DNA of 32,778 nucleotides from Actinomycetes bacterium (GTDB lineage: Bacteria; Actinomycetota; Thermoleophilia; BMS3ABIN01): the NCBI GenBank assembly GCA_024275795.1, contig JAJRYJ010000028.1, forward strand, positions 1 through 32,778. The letters are read 5' to 3'. The notes beneath the pieces were generated by a model. That model was given only the letters and a program-made list of their open reading frames with translations, was not told the origin of the DNA and did not search any database. Shown here piece after piece: positions 1 through 7,017 of this stretch; the stretch's first letter is position 1, and each line of letters opens with the position of its first letter. The position numbers were made by a program, and so were the translations under genes.

Positions 1-716
1 AAGGCCAGCGGCTCGCCGAAGGCCGCCTGCAGGTAGACCACGTAGACCAGCAACCCGGCCGGCAGCAGCGCCAGCCAGAGCAGCGAGGGCCTGAGCCGTG
101 ACTGCGGGGACGACCCCCGCGAGAGGGATTCCCACAAGAGCGGCAGCAGCAGGAAGAGGCCCGTGATGCGCGTGAGCACCGCCAGGAACCCCCAGACGCC
201 CGACGCCGCCCAGCGTCCGCGGCGCGCGTAGTAGAAGCTGGCGACGCTCGTGAGCAGGAAGAGCGACTCCGTATACAGCGTGGAGAAGAAGATCGCCGTC
301 GGGAAGACCGCCATCAGCCAGACAGCGCGGCCGGCTATCCTCTCGCCGTAGTCCATGGCGGTGATGCGGTAGACGAACATCATGCCCACCACCGCGTAGA
401 GAGACGAGAGCAGCATGCCCGCGGCCAGGTAGCGCCCGCCCAGGAGCCGACCGGCGAGGTGGACGGTGAAGGGATAGAGGGGGAAGAAGGCCACGTTGGA
501 CTGCTCCCCCACCACCCAGTAGTAACCGCCGTCGATGATGGACATATACCAGTTGGCGTCCCACTTGTACCACATCTCCAGGTACCAGGGCGCCGGGGTG
601 GACAGGGGGACGGAGAAACCCTTCTCGACCGTTTCGAAGAGCGTGCAGGCAGCCAGAGCGAAGAGCACCACCAATATCCGGCTGACGGTGAAAGAACGGA
701 TAACGGACTTCAGCAT
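1..716 (-). CDS. GT-C membrane mannosyltransferase, PIG-V-like (partial, C-terminus off the window)
   Basis: Only the first 238 codons lie in the window. The start is the ATG at 716, with AGAGGGG five bases upstream. The translation opens with a hydrophobic segment (residues 12-26), then a loop carrying W52-D53-A54-x-W56-Y57 and, at 72-82, QSNVAFFPLYP, followed by several membrane segments. An Asp-containing first loop and an FFPLYP-type motif are typical of the polytopic PIG-V/mannosyltransferase-2-like GT-C family. These enzymes transfer sugar from a polyprenyl-phosphate donor on the outer face of the membrane. The exact donor and acceptor cannot be told. It lies 108 bp downstream of the flavoprotein gene on the same strand, so the pair probably acts on cell-surface glycans or glycolipids. 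It also appears to have its own promoter in the gap. Confidence 0.75.
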   Translation of the reverse strand, partial: MLKSVIRSFTVSRILVVLFALAACTLFETVEKGFSVPLSTPAPWYLEMWYKWDANWYMSIIDGGYYWVVGEQSNVAFFPLYPFTVHLAGRLLGGRYLAAGMLLSSLYAVVGMMFVYRITAMDYGERIAGRAVWLMAVFPTAIFFSTLYTESLFLLTSVASFYYARRGRWAASGVWGFLAVLTRITGLFLLLPLLWESLSRGSSPQSRLRPSLLWLALLPAGLLVYVVYLQAAFGEPLA

Positions 717-771
717 CGATACCCCTCTGAAACGCCTCGGGAATAGAAGAGACGGCGGAATCGCCGAAAAA

Positions 772-800
772 ATACTAGAAGCAGTATAGCGCTTTGTCAA
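772..800 (-). promoter_or_regulatory. Candidate sigma-70 promoter for the GT-C gene
   Basis: On the minus strand TTGACA (795-800, perfect -35) is followed after 17 bp by TAGTAT (772-777, four of six matches to the -10 consensus). The predicted start lies about 50 nt upstream of the ATG at 716. The 11 bases TTGACAAAGCG here recur exactly in the candidate promoter at 32409-32437. Confidence 0.45.
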
Positions 801-824
801 TCGGGGGCGGCGGCGCGGGGGGCG

Positions 825-2258
825 TCAGGTGAGGTTCTTCTCCTCGTGGTATTCCTTCTCCAGGTTCACCCGGGAGATATCGTGGGCCCCGCCCATGACG
901 TTGCGCGCGGCGAGGATGCCGGTCTTCATGGAGTGGTCCATGTTGTTGTACTTGTAGGTGCCGTAACGGCCGATGATCTGCAGGTTGCTGAAGCCGTCCA
1001 CATAGTCCAGCACCAGTTTCAGCGGCTCCTCGTAGCCCAGTTCGTACATGGGGTAGGCCTTGGGGATCCTGATGACGAAGGCGTCGATAACGTCCTGCTC
1101 GCGCAGGAAGCCCAGGCGCCGGTCCAGGTCGCGGACCGTGAGGTCTATCAGGTCCCGGTCTTCCATGTTCCAGACCTCGCCGTCACTGAAACAGAAGTAC
1201 TCCGCCACCAGGGAGCTCTTGCCTTCGGGGGCCATGTCCGCGCTCCAGTTGCGGGGCTCATGGATGCGGCCCAGGGTGATGGAGGGATCATGGATGTAGA
1301 TCCAGGTCTGATCCGTGATCTGCGGCTTGTCCACCAGCAGGTTCACGGTGATAAGGTCACGGTAACGCAGTGAGTCGGCGGCTTCGATGACTTCCCGGGG
1401 TGCTTCAGGGCTCATGCACTTCACCAGTTCCGTCAGCGGCATGCTGGAGATGACGTCATCCACTTCGAGGGTGTAGCCGCCGTCACGGGCCACGTCCTCT
1501 ATCTCCAGGGACGTCACCCGCTCTCCCTCGTGGTTGATCGCCGACACCCGCTGGCGCATGCGCACCTCGTTGCCCCGCTCCTCGACCTTTTCCGCCAGGT
1601 TCTCGCTGATGCGCCCGATGCCCAGCCGGGGATACATGAAACGGTCGATCAGGGTCGTCACCTTGCCGTTCTTCGACTTGAACAGGGCCTCCTTGACGGC
1701 GACGCGCAGCGAGAGCCCCTTGATGCGCTGGGCCGCCCACTCGGCGCATATCTGGTCGCAGTCGATGCCCCAGACCTTCTCGGTGTAATCCTTGAAGAAA
1801 TGTTTGAACAGCTCGCGGCCGAACTCGTTGCTGACCCAGTCCTCCAGGGAGACGATATCCGGCTTCCTGTAAATGCCCTTGACCTTGACGGCGCCGTAAT
1901 CGATCAGGCACTTCGCTGTGGTACCCAACCCCATGCCCAGCAGGGCGTTGGCCGGCTTCAGCGGATAGTCGAAATACTTGTCGTGATAGAAGATCTTACT
2001 GGAGCGGTCCACCCAGATTATCTCGTCGCCGAGGATCTCCCTGAAGAAATCCTCCACCTCCTCGTCCTTGGTGAAGAAGCGGTGGCCGCCCAGGTCGAAG
2101 CGGAAGCCGTTGCGCTCGACGGTGCGGGAGATGCCGCCAACCTGGCTGCCCATCTCCAGCACGACCGTGTCCACATCGTCCTTGCTCAATATATATGCGG
2201 CGCTCAGGCCCGCAGGCCCGCCGCCGATCACGCCCACCGAGGTCTTGCTGTCAGCCAC
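825..2258 (-). CDS. UDP-galactopyranose-mutase-like FAD-dependent oxidoreductase
   Basis: A 477-residue flavoprotein. An N-terminal Rossmann fold has the dinucleotide motif GGGPAG at residues 12-17. It is followed by the GGxxRTVxxxGFxFDLGGHRFF region typical of the UDP-galactopyranose mutase/protoporphyrinogen-oxidase superfamily, and the C-terminal FAD-contact segment reads GRYGTYKYNNMDHSM. The protein is soluble. I prefer the GTG at 2258, which has GGGAG six bases upstream. An ATG at 2336 would add 26 low-complexity residues ahead of the Rossmann strand, and the transcript probably starts near 2431, so both are possible. Such genes commonly sit beside glycosyltransferases, as here. The substrate is unproven: it could be a nucleotide sugar (UGM-type ring contraction) or another polyprenyl-linked or sugar substrate. 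Confidence 0.8.
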   Translation of the reverse strand: MADSKTSVGVIGGGPAGLSAAYILSKDDVDTVVLEMGSQVGGISRTVERNGFRFDLGGHRFFTKDEEVEDFFREILGDEIIWVDRSSKIFYHDKYFDYPLKPANALLGMGLGTTAKCLIDYGAVKVKGIYRKPDIVSLEDWVSNEFGRELFKHFFKDYTEKVWGIDCDQICAEWAAQRIKGLSLRVAVKEALFKSKNGKVTTLIDRFMYPRLGIGRISENLAEKVEERGNEVRMRQRVSAINHEGERVTSLEIEDVARDGGYTLEVDDVISSMPLTELVKCMSPEAPREVIEAADSLRYRDLITVNLLVDKPQITDQTWIYIHDPSITLGRIHEPRNWSADMAPEGKSSLVAEYFCFSDGEVWNMEDRDLIDLTVRDLDRRLGFLREQDVIDAFVIRIPKAYPMYELGYEEPLKLVLDYVDGFSNLQIIGRYGTYKYNNMDHSMKTGILAARNVMGGAHDISRVNLEKEYHEEKNLT

Positions 2259-2437
2259 AGGTGGCTCCCGTCTCACTGGTTCTGTCGCATGGGAATGGCA
2301 GCTTGCGGCCGCAGTGGCGGCGCTGACCCAACCCACACCCTAACTGGGCATAGCGCCCCCTCTCCCTTTCTGTCTTTTCGGGGGAAGAAAAAAGACCGGG
2401 GGTGAGGACGGCGCATGCCGGTATCGCCTGAGGTTAA

Positions 2438-2466
2438 ATTATAGCTTCCCTACTTTTATTTGGAAA
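2438..2466 (-). promoter_or_regulatory. Candidate promoter for the flavoprotein gene
   Basis: Minus-strand TTTCCA (2461-2466, four of six) lies 17 bp from a perfect TATAAT (revcomp at 2438-2443). It sits just downstream of the terminator hairpin at 2477-2512, which fits a new transcription unit starting here. The leader to the GTG at 2258 would be about 170 nt. Confidence 0.5.
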
Positions 2467-2476
2467 GACCGGGATG

Positions 2477-2512
2477 GAAAACGGAAGAAGCCGCCGGACG
2501 GCGGCTTCTTCC
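2477..2512 (-). terminator. Strong intrinsic-terminator-like hairpin
   Basis: A perfect 13-bp stem (arms 2483-2495 and 2500-2512, GGAAGAAGCCGCC and its complement) has a 4-nt loop. On the minus strand it is followed by GTTTTCC. The U-run is short, but stem and position (between the structured RNA and the next promoter) suit termination of the minus-strand RNA. On the plus strand it is followed by CTGAAAAAG, so plus-strand termination is unlikely. Confidence 0.6.
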
Positions 2513-2614
2513 TGAAAAAGATGAGCCCGCAGGTGGGGGGAGGCTAAACTCACAACCTACGGGCTCCCTTTTAGGGCGGAGGCTTTCGCCTCAGTCCATT
2601 GTAATGGATCATTC
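2477..2614 (-). ncRNA. Candidate structured non-coding RNA with its own promoter and terminator
   Basis: On the minus strand five hairpins follow one another. They are TCCATT/AATGGA (2595-2608), GAGGC-GAAA-GCCTC (2579-2592), CCC/GGG with a TAAAA loop (2566-2576), a 12-bp stem GAGCCCGTAGGT/ACCTGCGGGCTC (arms 2555-2566 and 2523-2534) whose 20-nt loop carries six Cs, and the terminator below. Two details favour the minus strand: the GAAA loop is a GNRA tetraloop only there, and the single non-Watson-Crick position of the 12-bp stem is a G-U wobble there but C-A on the plus strand. A weak promoter fits: TTTAAA (2645-2650), 18 bp, GATAAT (2621-2626), giving a start near 2614. I could not match it to a known riboswitch or sRNA class. 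It could be a leader element rather than a free RNA, but no coding frame follows before the terminator. Confidence 0.45.
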
Positions 2615-2772
2615 AATGCTATTATCGACCTGCCCCGGCGATACTTTAAACATTATTAAAAAAGGTGTAATACATTATTTGAATCTCCGGAAAACTTTAG
2701 CGCTTTTTTCGGGGAATCGGCCCCGGGAAGTTATAGGATGACGCTGACCGGATGACTCGAGAGGGAGGAAAC

Positions 2773-3093
2773 ATGCCTGAAGATTCCATGGGACAGGAGA
2801 AACAGCAGCCGCAGGTGAAGGTGCAGGTGCCGCCGGACCTGCAGGGCGGTGTCTACGCCAACATGGCCCGGGTGAACCATTCGGAGTTCGAGTTCTCCAT
2901 CGATTTCGCCAACGCGGACTTCGCCGGCCAGGACCCGGCGGGCAACATCCCGGCGGTGGTGGTGGCGCGGGTAATGGTCAGCCACGAGTTCATGCCACAC
3001 CTGCTGGAGGCGCTCAAGGACAACTACAGCCGCTACCTCACCCGCAAGGACATCGAGGGGCTGCCGGAGACCGACAGGCCCAGCGACGAGTGA
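2773..3093 (+). CDS. DUF3467 family protein
   Basis: A 106-residue soluble protein. The start is the ATG at 2773 because GAGGGAGGAA lies immediately upstream; a frame-compatible earlier ATG at 2752 lacks such a site. After a Gln-rich N-terminus comes the compact DUF3467 pattern: Pro-x-x-Leu-x-Gly-x-Tyr-Ala-Asn (about residues 25-35), His-Ser-Glu-Phe-x-Phe-x-x-Asp-Phe (40-50), a VVARVMVS strand (70-78), and a C-terminal helix around LLEALKDNYSRY. The family is widespread in bacteria and archaea and has no established function. Its TGA overlaps the GTG start of the methyltransferase by four bases, so it is the first gene of a translationally coupled operon leading to the redox genes. Confidence 0.8.
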   Translation: MPEDSMGQEKQQPQVKVQVPPDLQGGVYANMARVNHSEFEFSIDFANADFAGQDPAGNIPAVVVARVMVSHEFMPHLLEALKDNYSRYLTRKDIEGLPETDRPSDE

Positions 3094-3857
3094 AACCGTC
3101 CGCAAGAAAGATCTACGGCGAGCGGGCCGACCGCTACGCCGAGCTGGACATCCTCTCGGAGGAGCGTTTCTACCGGCCGCTGGTGGAGCTGGCGCGCCCG
3201 CGCGGCGGCGAACGCGTGCTGGACCTTGCCGCCGGCACCGGCGTACTCTCCATCATCCTCAGCCGCAGCGCCGCCTCCGTGGTGGCCTGCGACCTGACGC
3301 CGGAGATGCTGGCCCATGCCGGGGAGCGCATCGCCGCGGCCGGCCGCGACAACATCAGCCTGGTGGAGGCCGATGCCACCCGGCTTCCCTTCGATGACGA
3401 CAGCTTCAACCTGGCCGCCTGCCGGCTGGCCTTCCACCATTTCCCCGAGCCGGAGCGGGCGCTGGCGGAGATACGGCGGGTGCTGGTCCCCGGCGGCCGC
3501 CTGGTGCTGGAGGACGTCTTCGGGCCCGAGGAGGCGGCGGCGGCTGAGGTTCGCGAACGTTTCGAGCTGCTGCTGGACCCGTCCCACGTGCGCTCTTACA
3601 GCCCCTCAGAGCTGCGCCACCTGCTGACGGCGGCGGGCTTCGAGCTGGATACGTTCAAGCGCCTGCAGGCGGAGGACCTGAGGCTGGAGATGTTGCTGGA
3701 CCTTGAGAAGATATACACGCCGGAGCGGCGGGAGGCTGTGCTGGCGCTGCTGCGGGAGCACCTGGGCCGGGACCTGGGCGGCGTCACGGCGCGCGAGCAG
3801 GATGGAGGCATCATCCTCGAATGGGAGGTGCTGCTGGCGTCAGCCGCCAGTCCCTGA
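3090..3857 (+). CDS. Class I SAM-dependent methyltransferase (UbiE/type-11-like)
   Basis: A 255-residue cytosolic methyltransferase starting at a GTG that overlaps the preceding stop (GTGA). Motif I, VLDLAAGTG (about residues 43-51), binds S-adenosylmethionine. The acidic end of strand 2 is ACDLTPEM (about 69-76). EADATRLPF (about 91-99) and the post-motif ALAEIRRVLVPGGRLVLED (about 124-142) match the methyltransferase-11/UbiE-like group. The C-terminal 90 residues are more variable and would cap the substrate. The sequence does not show which small molecule is methylated; a quinone role would need other evidence. It sits in one operon with DUF3467, glutaredoxin and FTR-rubredoxin genes. Confidence 0.8.
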   Translation: MKPSARKIYGERADRYAELDILSEERFYRPLVELARPRGGERVLDLAAGTGVLSIILSRSAASVVACDLTPEMLAHAGERIAAAGRDNISLVEADATRLPFDDDSFNLAACRLAFHHFPEPERALAEIRRVLVPGGRLVLEDVFGPEEAAAAEVRERFELLLDPSHVRSYSPSELRHLLTAAGFELDTFKRLQAEDLRLEMLLDLEKIYTPERREAVLALLREHLGRDLGGVTAREQDGGIILEWEVLLASAASP

Positions 3858-3929
3858 TGTTTGGGATGGGGTGCAGGCGTCAAGAATACTGCTGACCGGC
3901 CGTTGCGGCCCGGTCATCCCGATGGAGAC

Positions 3930-4214
3930 ATGGACATTCCCGCCGAACATATCGAAGGCACGGACAGGGGCGACGTCAGGTTCTACGGCCTCAGCACCTG
4001 CGGCTGGTGCCGCAAGACCCGCGAGCTGCTCAATTCGCTGGGCGTCGACTACTACAAGGTCGAGGTTGACCTGCTGGAGAAGGAAGACAAGGACCGCGCC
4101 GTGGCCGAGGTCAAGAAGCACAACCCCGAATGTTCCTTCCCCACCCTGGTGATAGACGGCGACAAGTGCATCGTCGGCTTCGACAGGAGCGAGATCGAGA
4201 AGGTCCTGGGCTGA
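3930..4214 (+). CDS. Glutaredoxin-family thiol oxidoreductase (CGWC)
   Basis: A short thioredoxin-fold protein of 94 residues from the ATG at 3930. The frame is open back to a TTG at 3861, which would give 117 residues. Both starts have imperfect ribosome sites (GGAG only two bases before 3930), so the start is uncertain. The core begins with strand VRFYGLSTCGWC, whose CxxC dithiol replaces the usual CPYC with CGWC. The cis-Pro loop SFPTLVIDGD and the C-terminal GFDRSEIEKVLG follow, as in NrdH/glutaredoxin-like proteins of anaerobes. The next gene encodes an FTR-like catalytic protein, so this glutaredoxin is a likely electron acceptor or partner in ferredoxin-dependent thiol reduction. That pairing is inference from context. 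Confidence 0.8.
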   Translation: MDIPAEHIEGTDRGDVRFYGLSTCGWCRKTRELLNSLGVDYYKVEVDLLEKEDKDRAVAEVKKHNPECSFPTLVIDGDKCIVGFDRSEIEKVLG

Positions 4215-4245
4215 TGGCGGCAGCGGCGTGCAGGAGGCCCGGCTG

Positions 4246-4746
4246 ATGGCCGGCTCGTTGTCATTGCCGGAGCGCGCGGCCCAACTCTACCGGCGGCTCA
4301 GGCGGGAGGCTGAGGATGCTGGTTACCTGCTGAACCCTGATGAGCAATTCGCCCGGGAACTGCTGGAGGGCCTGCTGACCAACGAGGACCGCTTCGGCTA
4401 TCGCTGCTGCCCCTGCCGCCTGCCCGCCGGCGACGCCGAGGCCGACAACGACATCATCTGCCCCTGTATCTACCGGGACGCGGACCTGAGCGAATACGGG
4501 CAATGTTACTGCGCCCTCTATGTTTCCGAAGCGATCGCCGGCGGCGGGCAGGAGGCCGGCTCCATCCCTGAGCGCAGAGGAAAGGAGGTGAGGCGAATGA
4601 CGACACCATCTGAAGGAGGCGGCTCCGGGCCGCCGCTGCCGGTCTGGCGCTGCACCGTCTGCGGTTACCTGGCCGGTCGCGAGGACGCCCCGGGCATCTG
4701 TCCCATCTGCAAGGCCAAGCGGGACAAGTTCGAGCGTTTCATGTAG
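4246..4746 (+). CDS. Ferredoxin:thioredoxin reductase catalytic-domain protein fused to a rubredoxin-like domain
   Basis: The start is the ATG at 4246, with AGGAGG eight bases upstream; an in-frame GTG at 4228 is less likely. The product has 166 residues. Residues 1-95 form an FTR catalytic-chain-like domain with three paired Cys motifs: C55-P-C57, C72-P-C74 and C87-Y-C89. The family pattern is CPC..CPC..CHC, binding a 4Fe-4S cluster beside a redox-active disulfide; here the His of the last motif is Tyr. Residues 133-166 form a rubredoxin-like knuckle with C136xxC139 and C152xxC155. The protein probably passes electrons from ferredoxin or rubredoxin to the adjacent glutaredoxin. The junction contains a perfect Shine-Dalgarno and ATG (see separate entry), so the rubredoxin part may also be made alone. 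Confidence 0.8.
   Translation: MAGSLSLPERAAQLYRRLRREAEDAGYLLNPDEQFARELLEGLLTNEDRFGYRCCPCRLPAGDAEADNDIICPCIYRDADLSEYGQCYCALYVSEAIAGGGQEAGSIPERRGKEVRRMTTPSEGGGSGPPLPVWRCTVCGYLAGREDAPGICPICKAKRDKFERFM
4582..4599 (+). promoter_or_regulatory. Internal Shine-Dalgarno and ATG in the FTR-rubredoxin linker
   Basis: AAGGAGGTG (4582-4590), six bases before the ATG at 4597, is the best ribosome binding site in this operon. It lies in frame within the fusion gene, encoding linker residues KEV. Initiation here would give a separate 49-residue rubredoxin-like protein. Confidence 0.55.
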
Positions 4747-4911
4747 GGCCGCGCCGCCATGAATAGACGCCGCCCTCGTCGTCCGCCATGCCGGCCATTT
4801 CATGCCTTTCCCCTTCGATCACTTTCTTACAGTTTCTTTACATACTGCTTACAGGCCCTTTACCGGGAGAGGCGATGATACGGATGACAAGCCCCTGCCG
4901 CCACTGTATGG

Positions 4912-7005
4912 ATGGTCCCCATGACAAAGAACCAGGCCCCGGTTTTACGCACGATCATCGTCATTCTTTTACTGGCGCTGCCGTCCCTTATGCTCGTATC
5001 CTGTTCAGCCGGCGGCCCGGCGGGCAGGGATGAGACTGCGGCCACAGAGCCTGTCGTGCTCTTCTCCATAGGCATGCACATCGAGCCAGTCAAAGGTTAT
5101 AACAACCCGGAACTGTACGAAACACATGCGGCCGCTGTCCGCTCCGTGGCCGATATCGTCGCGGCCCATGACGGCCGCATGAACATCCAGGCGCAGACGC
5201 CGTTTACCGCCGTCGCCGTCGAAAACGGCGACACGCTGCTGTCGGACCTCGCCGGGGACGGCCATGAGCTGGGGCTGCATTTCCATGAGGACGCCCATCT
5301 GGGCAAGGACAGCGAATCGTTGCCGGCGGCGGCCTGGTGCTCAGCGATGCGGGATGAGGCCGGCCTGATAGAAGCTGCAGGCGGCGTCGATAACGTCCGC
5401 TACTGGAGCGGCGGCAACCTCTACCCGGACCTGCTGGAAGCGGCCGCTTGCGCCGGCTTCGATATCTACGGCGACTGGAAGAACCCCGAGACCCAGGAAA
5501 CGCCGGCGGAGCTGGGCGGTGTCAACCCCTGGCGTCCATCCGGCGGCGTTGTTCCCGCCGGAGAATCGCCGCTGACAGATGCTGCAGGCTCCACCGGTGC
5601 CGCTGTCGACGTCACGGCCCTGACGAAACATGATCCGTCGGGCGCCATCCTCTATCTGCCCGACGGACTCTCCGGCAGGGAGTCCGCCACCCGCCCCCCT
5701 TCGCTCAAACGGGACGAGCAGGCATACTTCGACTACCTGGAGGGGCAGCTGCGGGAGGCGCTGGGCGCCGCCGCGCCGGACAGGGTCAACGTCTTCCATT
5801 TCAACGTGCACCCGGGCGAGTTCGTGGACGGCCCCGGGCGACAGGCGGGTGCGGCCGCAGGCGCGGCCGAGGCGCATACGGCGGCGAAGTACGCGGCGCT
5901 GGAAAGTTTCCTCACCGAGGTCGTGGACCCGCTGGTCGCAGACGGGCGCCTGCAATGGGCCACCTACTCGCAGGTTGCGGATGCCTACGGACAGCGGGAG
6001 GCGGCAGGCGGCGGTTACATGACATTCGCCGTCAACGTCCATGACGTAGTCAACGTCGACGACAGCGCCGACACCATCCTGCGCCTGGCAGACATCTACG
6101 AGAAATACGGTGTCCGGGGTGATTTCTATCTTACCGCCCCCGTCGTCCACCTCTACGAGGAGCAGCGCCCCGATGTCATCCAACGGCTGCGCGACAGCGA
6201 CATGACCATCAGCTACCACGTACGGCCGCCCCATGCCCTTTACAACAGGTTCGACCAGCGGCTCGAAGGCCTGGATGATGCCCGGCTTGCGCAGACGCTG
6301 CTTGACTACGAGAGCTACCGCCTGGACCTGGCCACCGGCGGCCTGCTGCGGGACGAGCCCGGCGGCTACCGCTACGTGGCGGATACCTTCGGCCGCGACC
6401 CGGTGGTGGCGCCCTCCCCCAACAACGACCCCCGCATCAAGTCGCTCTCGCGGCGGACCTATGCCGGGCTGGGCGCGCAGATGACCATCACCTATCACGA
6501 GCAGGGCACGGACCCGGATGAGCCATTCGAATGGGTCGACGGGCTGCTGGTCCGGCCCAGCGATTTCAGCATCACCCGCTGGGGCGACCCGGGGAGCAAC
6601 GGCAAGGGCACCTTCTGGTGGAACAAAGTGCTGAGCGACGAAGCGGACGCGTATGACCCTGCGGGCTACCTGCAGGCGCAGCTGAAGGAGTGGTGGTCTG
6701 CGGAAGCGGGCAGGGCCCCCTTCGTCACGTCCCTGATCCACGAGAACAACTTCTACCGCTCAGGGGCGGCGCCCTGGAGCTCAAGATATTTCAGCGATAA
6801 CGGCAAGACGCTTCCCCTGGAGCCCCCCTTCGACCTGAACGCCGAGGACGCATCCACACCCCGGTCGCTCGAGGAACAGGAGGCCATCTGGGCGGCCTAC
6901 GAGGAGATGGTGGCTTACGCGGCGGCCAACCTCAACGTGGTGACTTCCGAGGATATCGTCCGCCTGGCGTCGGGAGGGCAGGAAAGCCCTGACGACCTGC
7001 GATAG
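4912..7005 (+). CDS. Exported lipoprotein with two polysaccharide-deacetylase-like (NodB/CE4-fold) modules
   Basis: A 697-residue protein starting at 4912 or at the ATG at 4921; neither has a clear ribosome site. A hydrophobic signal segment ends in the lipobox LVSC with Cys31, so it is probably anchored outside the membrane. The first module (about 48-340) has FSIGMHIEP near 50 and GHELGLHFHEDAH near 116-128, resembling the GHEIGxH metal-site region of polysaccharide deacetylases. The second (about 365-680) begins FAVNVHDVVNVDDSADT, continues with YGVRGDFYLT, SYHVRPPH near 435 and SLIHENNFY near 605, again like a NodB barrel. The catalytic residues do not match the standard TFDDG/HxxxH set cleanly, so activity could be altered, or it could be another deacetylase-fold hydrolase. 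The exported hydrolase frame follows 12 bp downstream. Confidence 0.6.
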   Translation: MVPMTKNQAPVLRTIIVILLLALPSLMLVSCSAGGPAGRDETAATEPVVLFSIGMHIEPVKGYNNPELYETHAAAVRSVADIVAAHDGRMNIQAQTPFTAVAVENGDTLLSDLAGDGHELGLHFHEDAHLGKDSESLPAAAWCSAMRDEAGLIEAAGGVDNVRYWSGGNLYPDLLEAAACAGFDIYGDWKNPETQETPAELGGVNPWRPSGGVVPAGESPLTDAAGSTGAAVDVTALTKHDPSGAILYLPDGLSGRESATRPPSLKRDEQAYFDYLEGQLREALGAAAPDRVNVFHFNVHPGEFVDGPGRQAGAAAGAAEAHTAAKYAALESFLTEVVDPLVADGRLQWATYSQVADAYGQREAAGGGYMTFAVNVHDVVNVDDSADTILRLADIYEKYGVRGDFYLTAPVVHLYEEQRPDVIQRLRDSDMTISYHVRPPHALYNRFDQRLEGLDDARLAQTLLDYESYRLDLATGGLLRDEPGGYRYVADTFGRDPVVAPSPNNDPRIKSLSRRTYAGLGAQMTITYHEQGTDPDEPFEWVDGLLVRPSDFSITRWGDPGSNGKGTFWWNKVLSDEADAYDPAGYLQAQLKEWWSAEAGRAPFVTSLIHENNFYRSGAAPWSSRYFSDNGKTLPLEPPFDLNAEDASTPRSLEEQEAIWAAYEEMVAYAAANLNVVTSEDIVRLASGGQESPDDLR

Positions 7006-7017
7006 AATGGACCCGAA

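Noticed and set aside
2477..2614. c-di-GMP-I (GEMM) riboswitch or 6C RNA
   Set aside because: GCGAAAGCC and CCTAAA stretches look superficially similar to GEMM, but the conserved tetraloop-receptor pairing and second helix are missing. Only one C-rich loop is present, whereas 6C has two.
5341..6741. 466-codon minus-strand frame opposite the deacetylase-like lipoprotein
   Set aside because: The plus-strand product has a signal sequence, lipobox and fold motifs. The minus frame has none and ends arbitrarily inside the gene.
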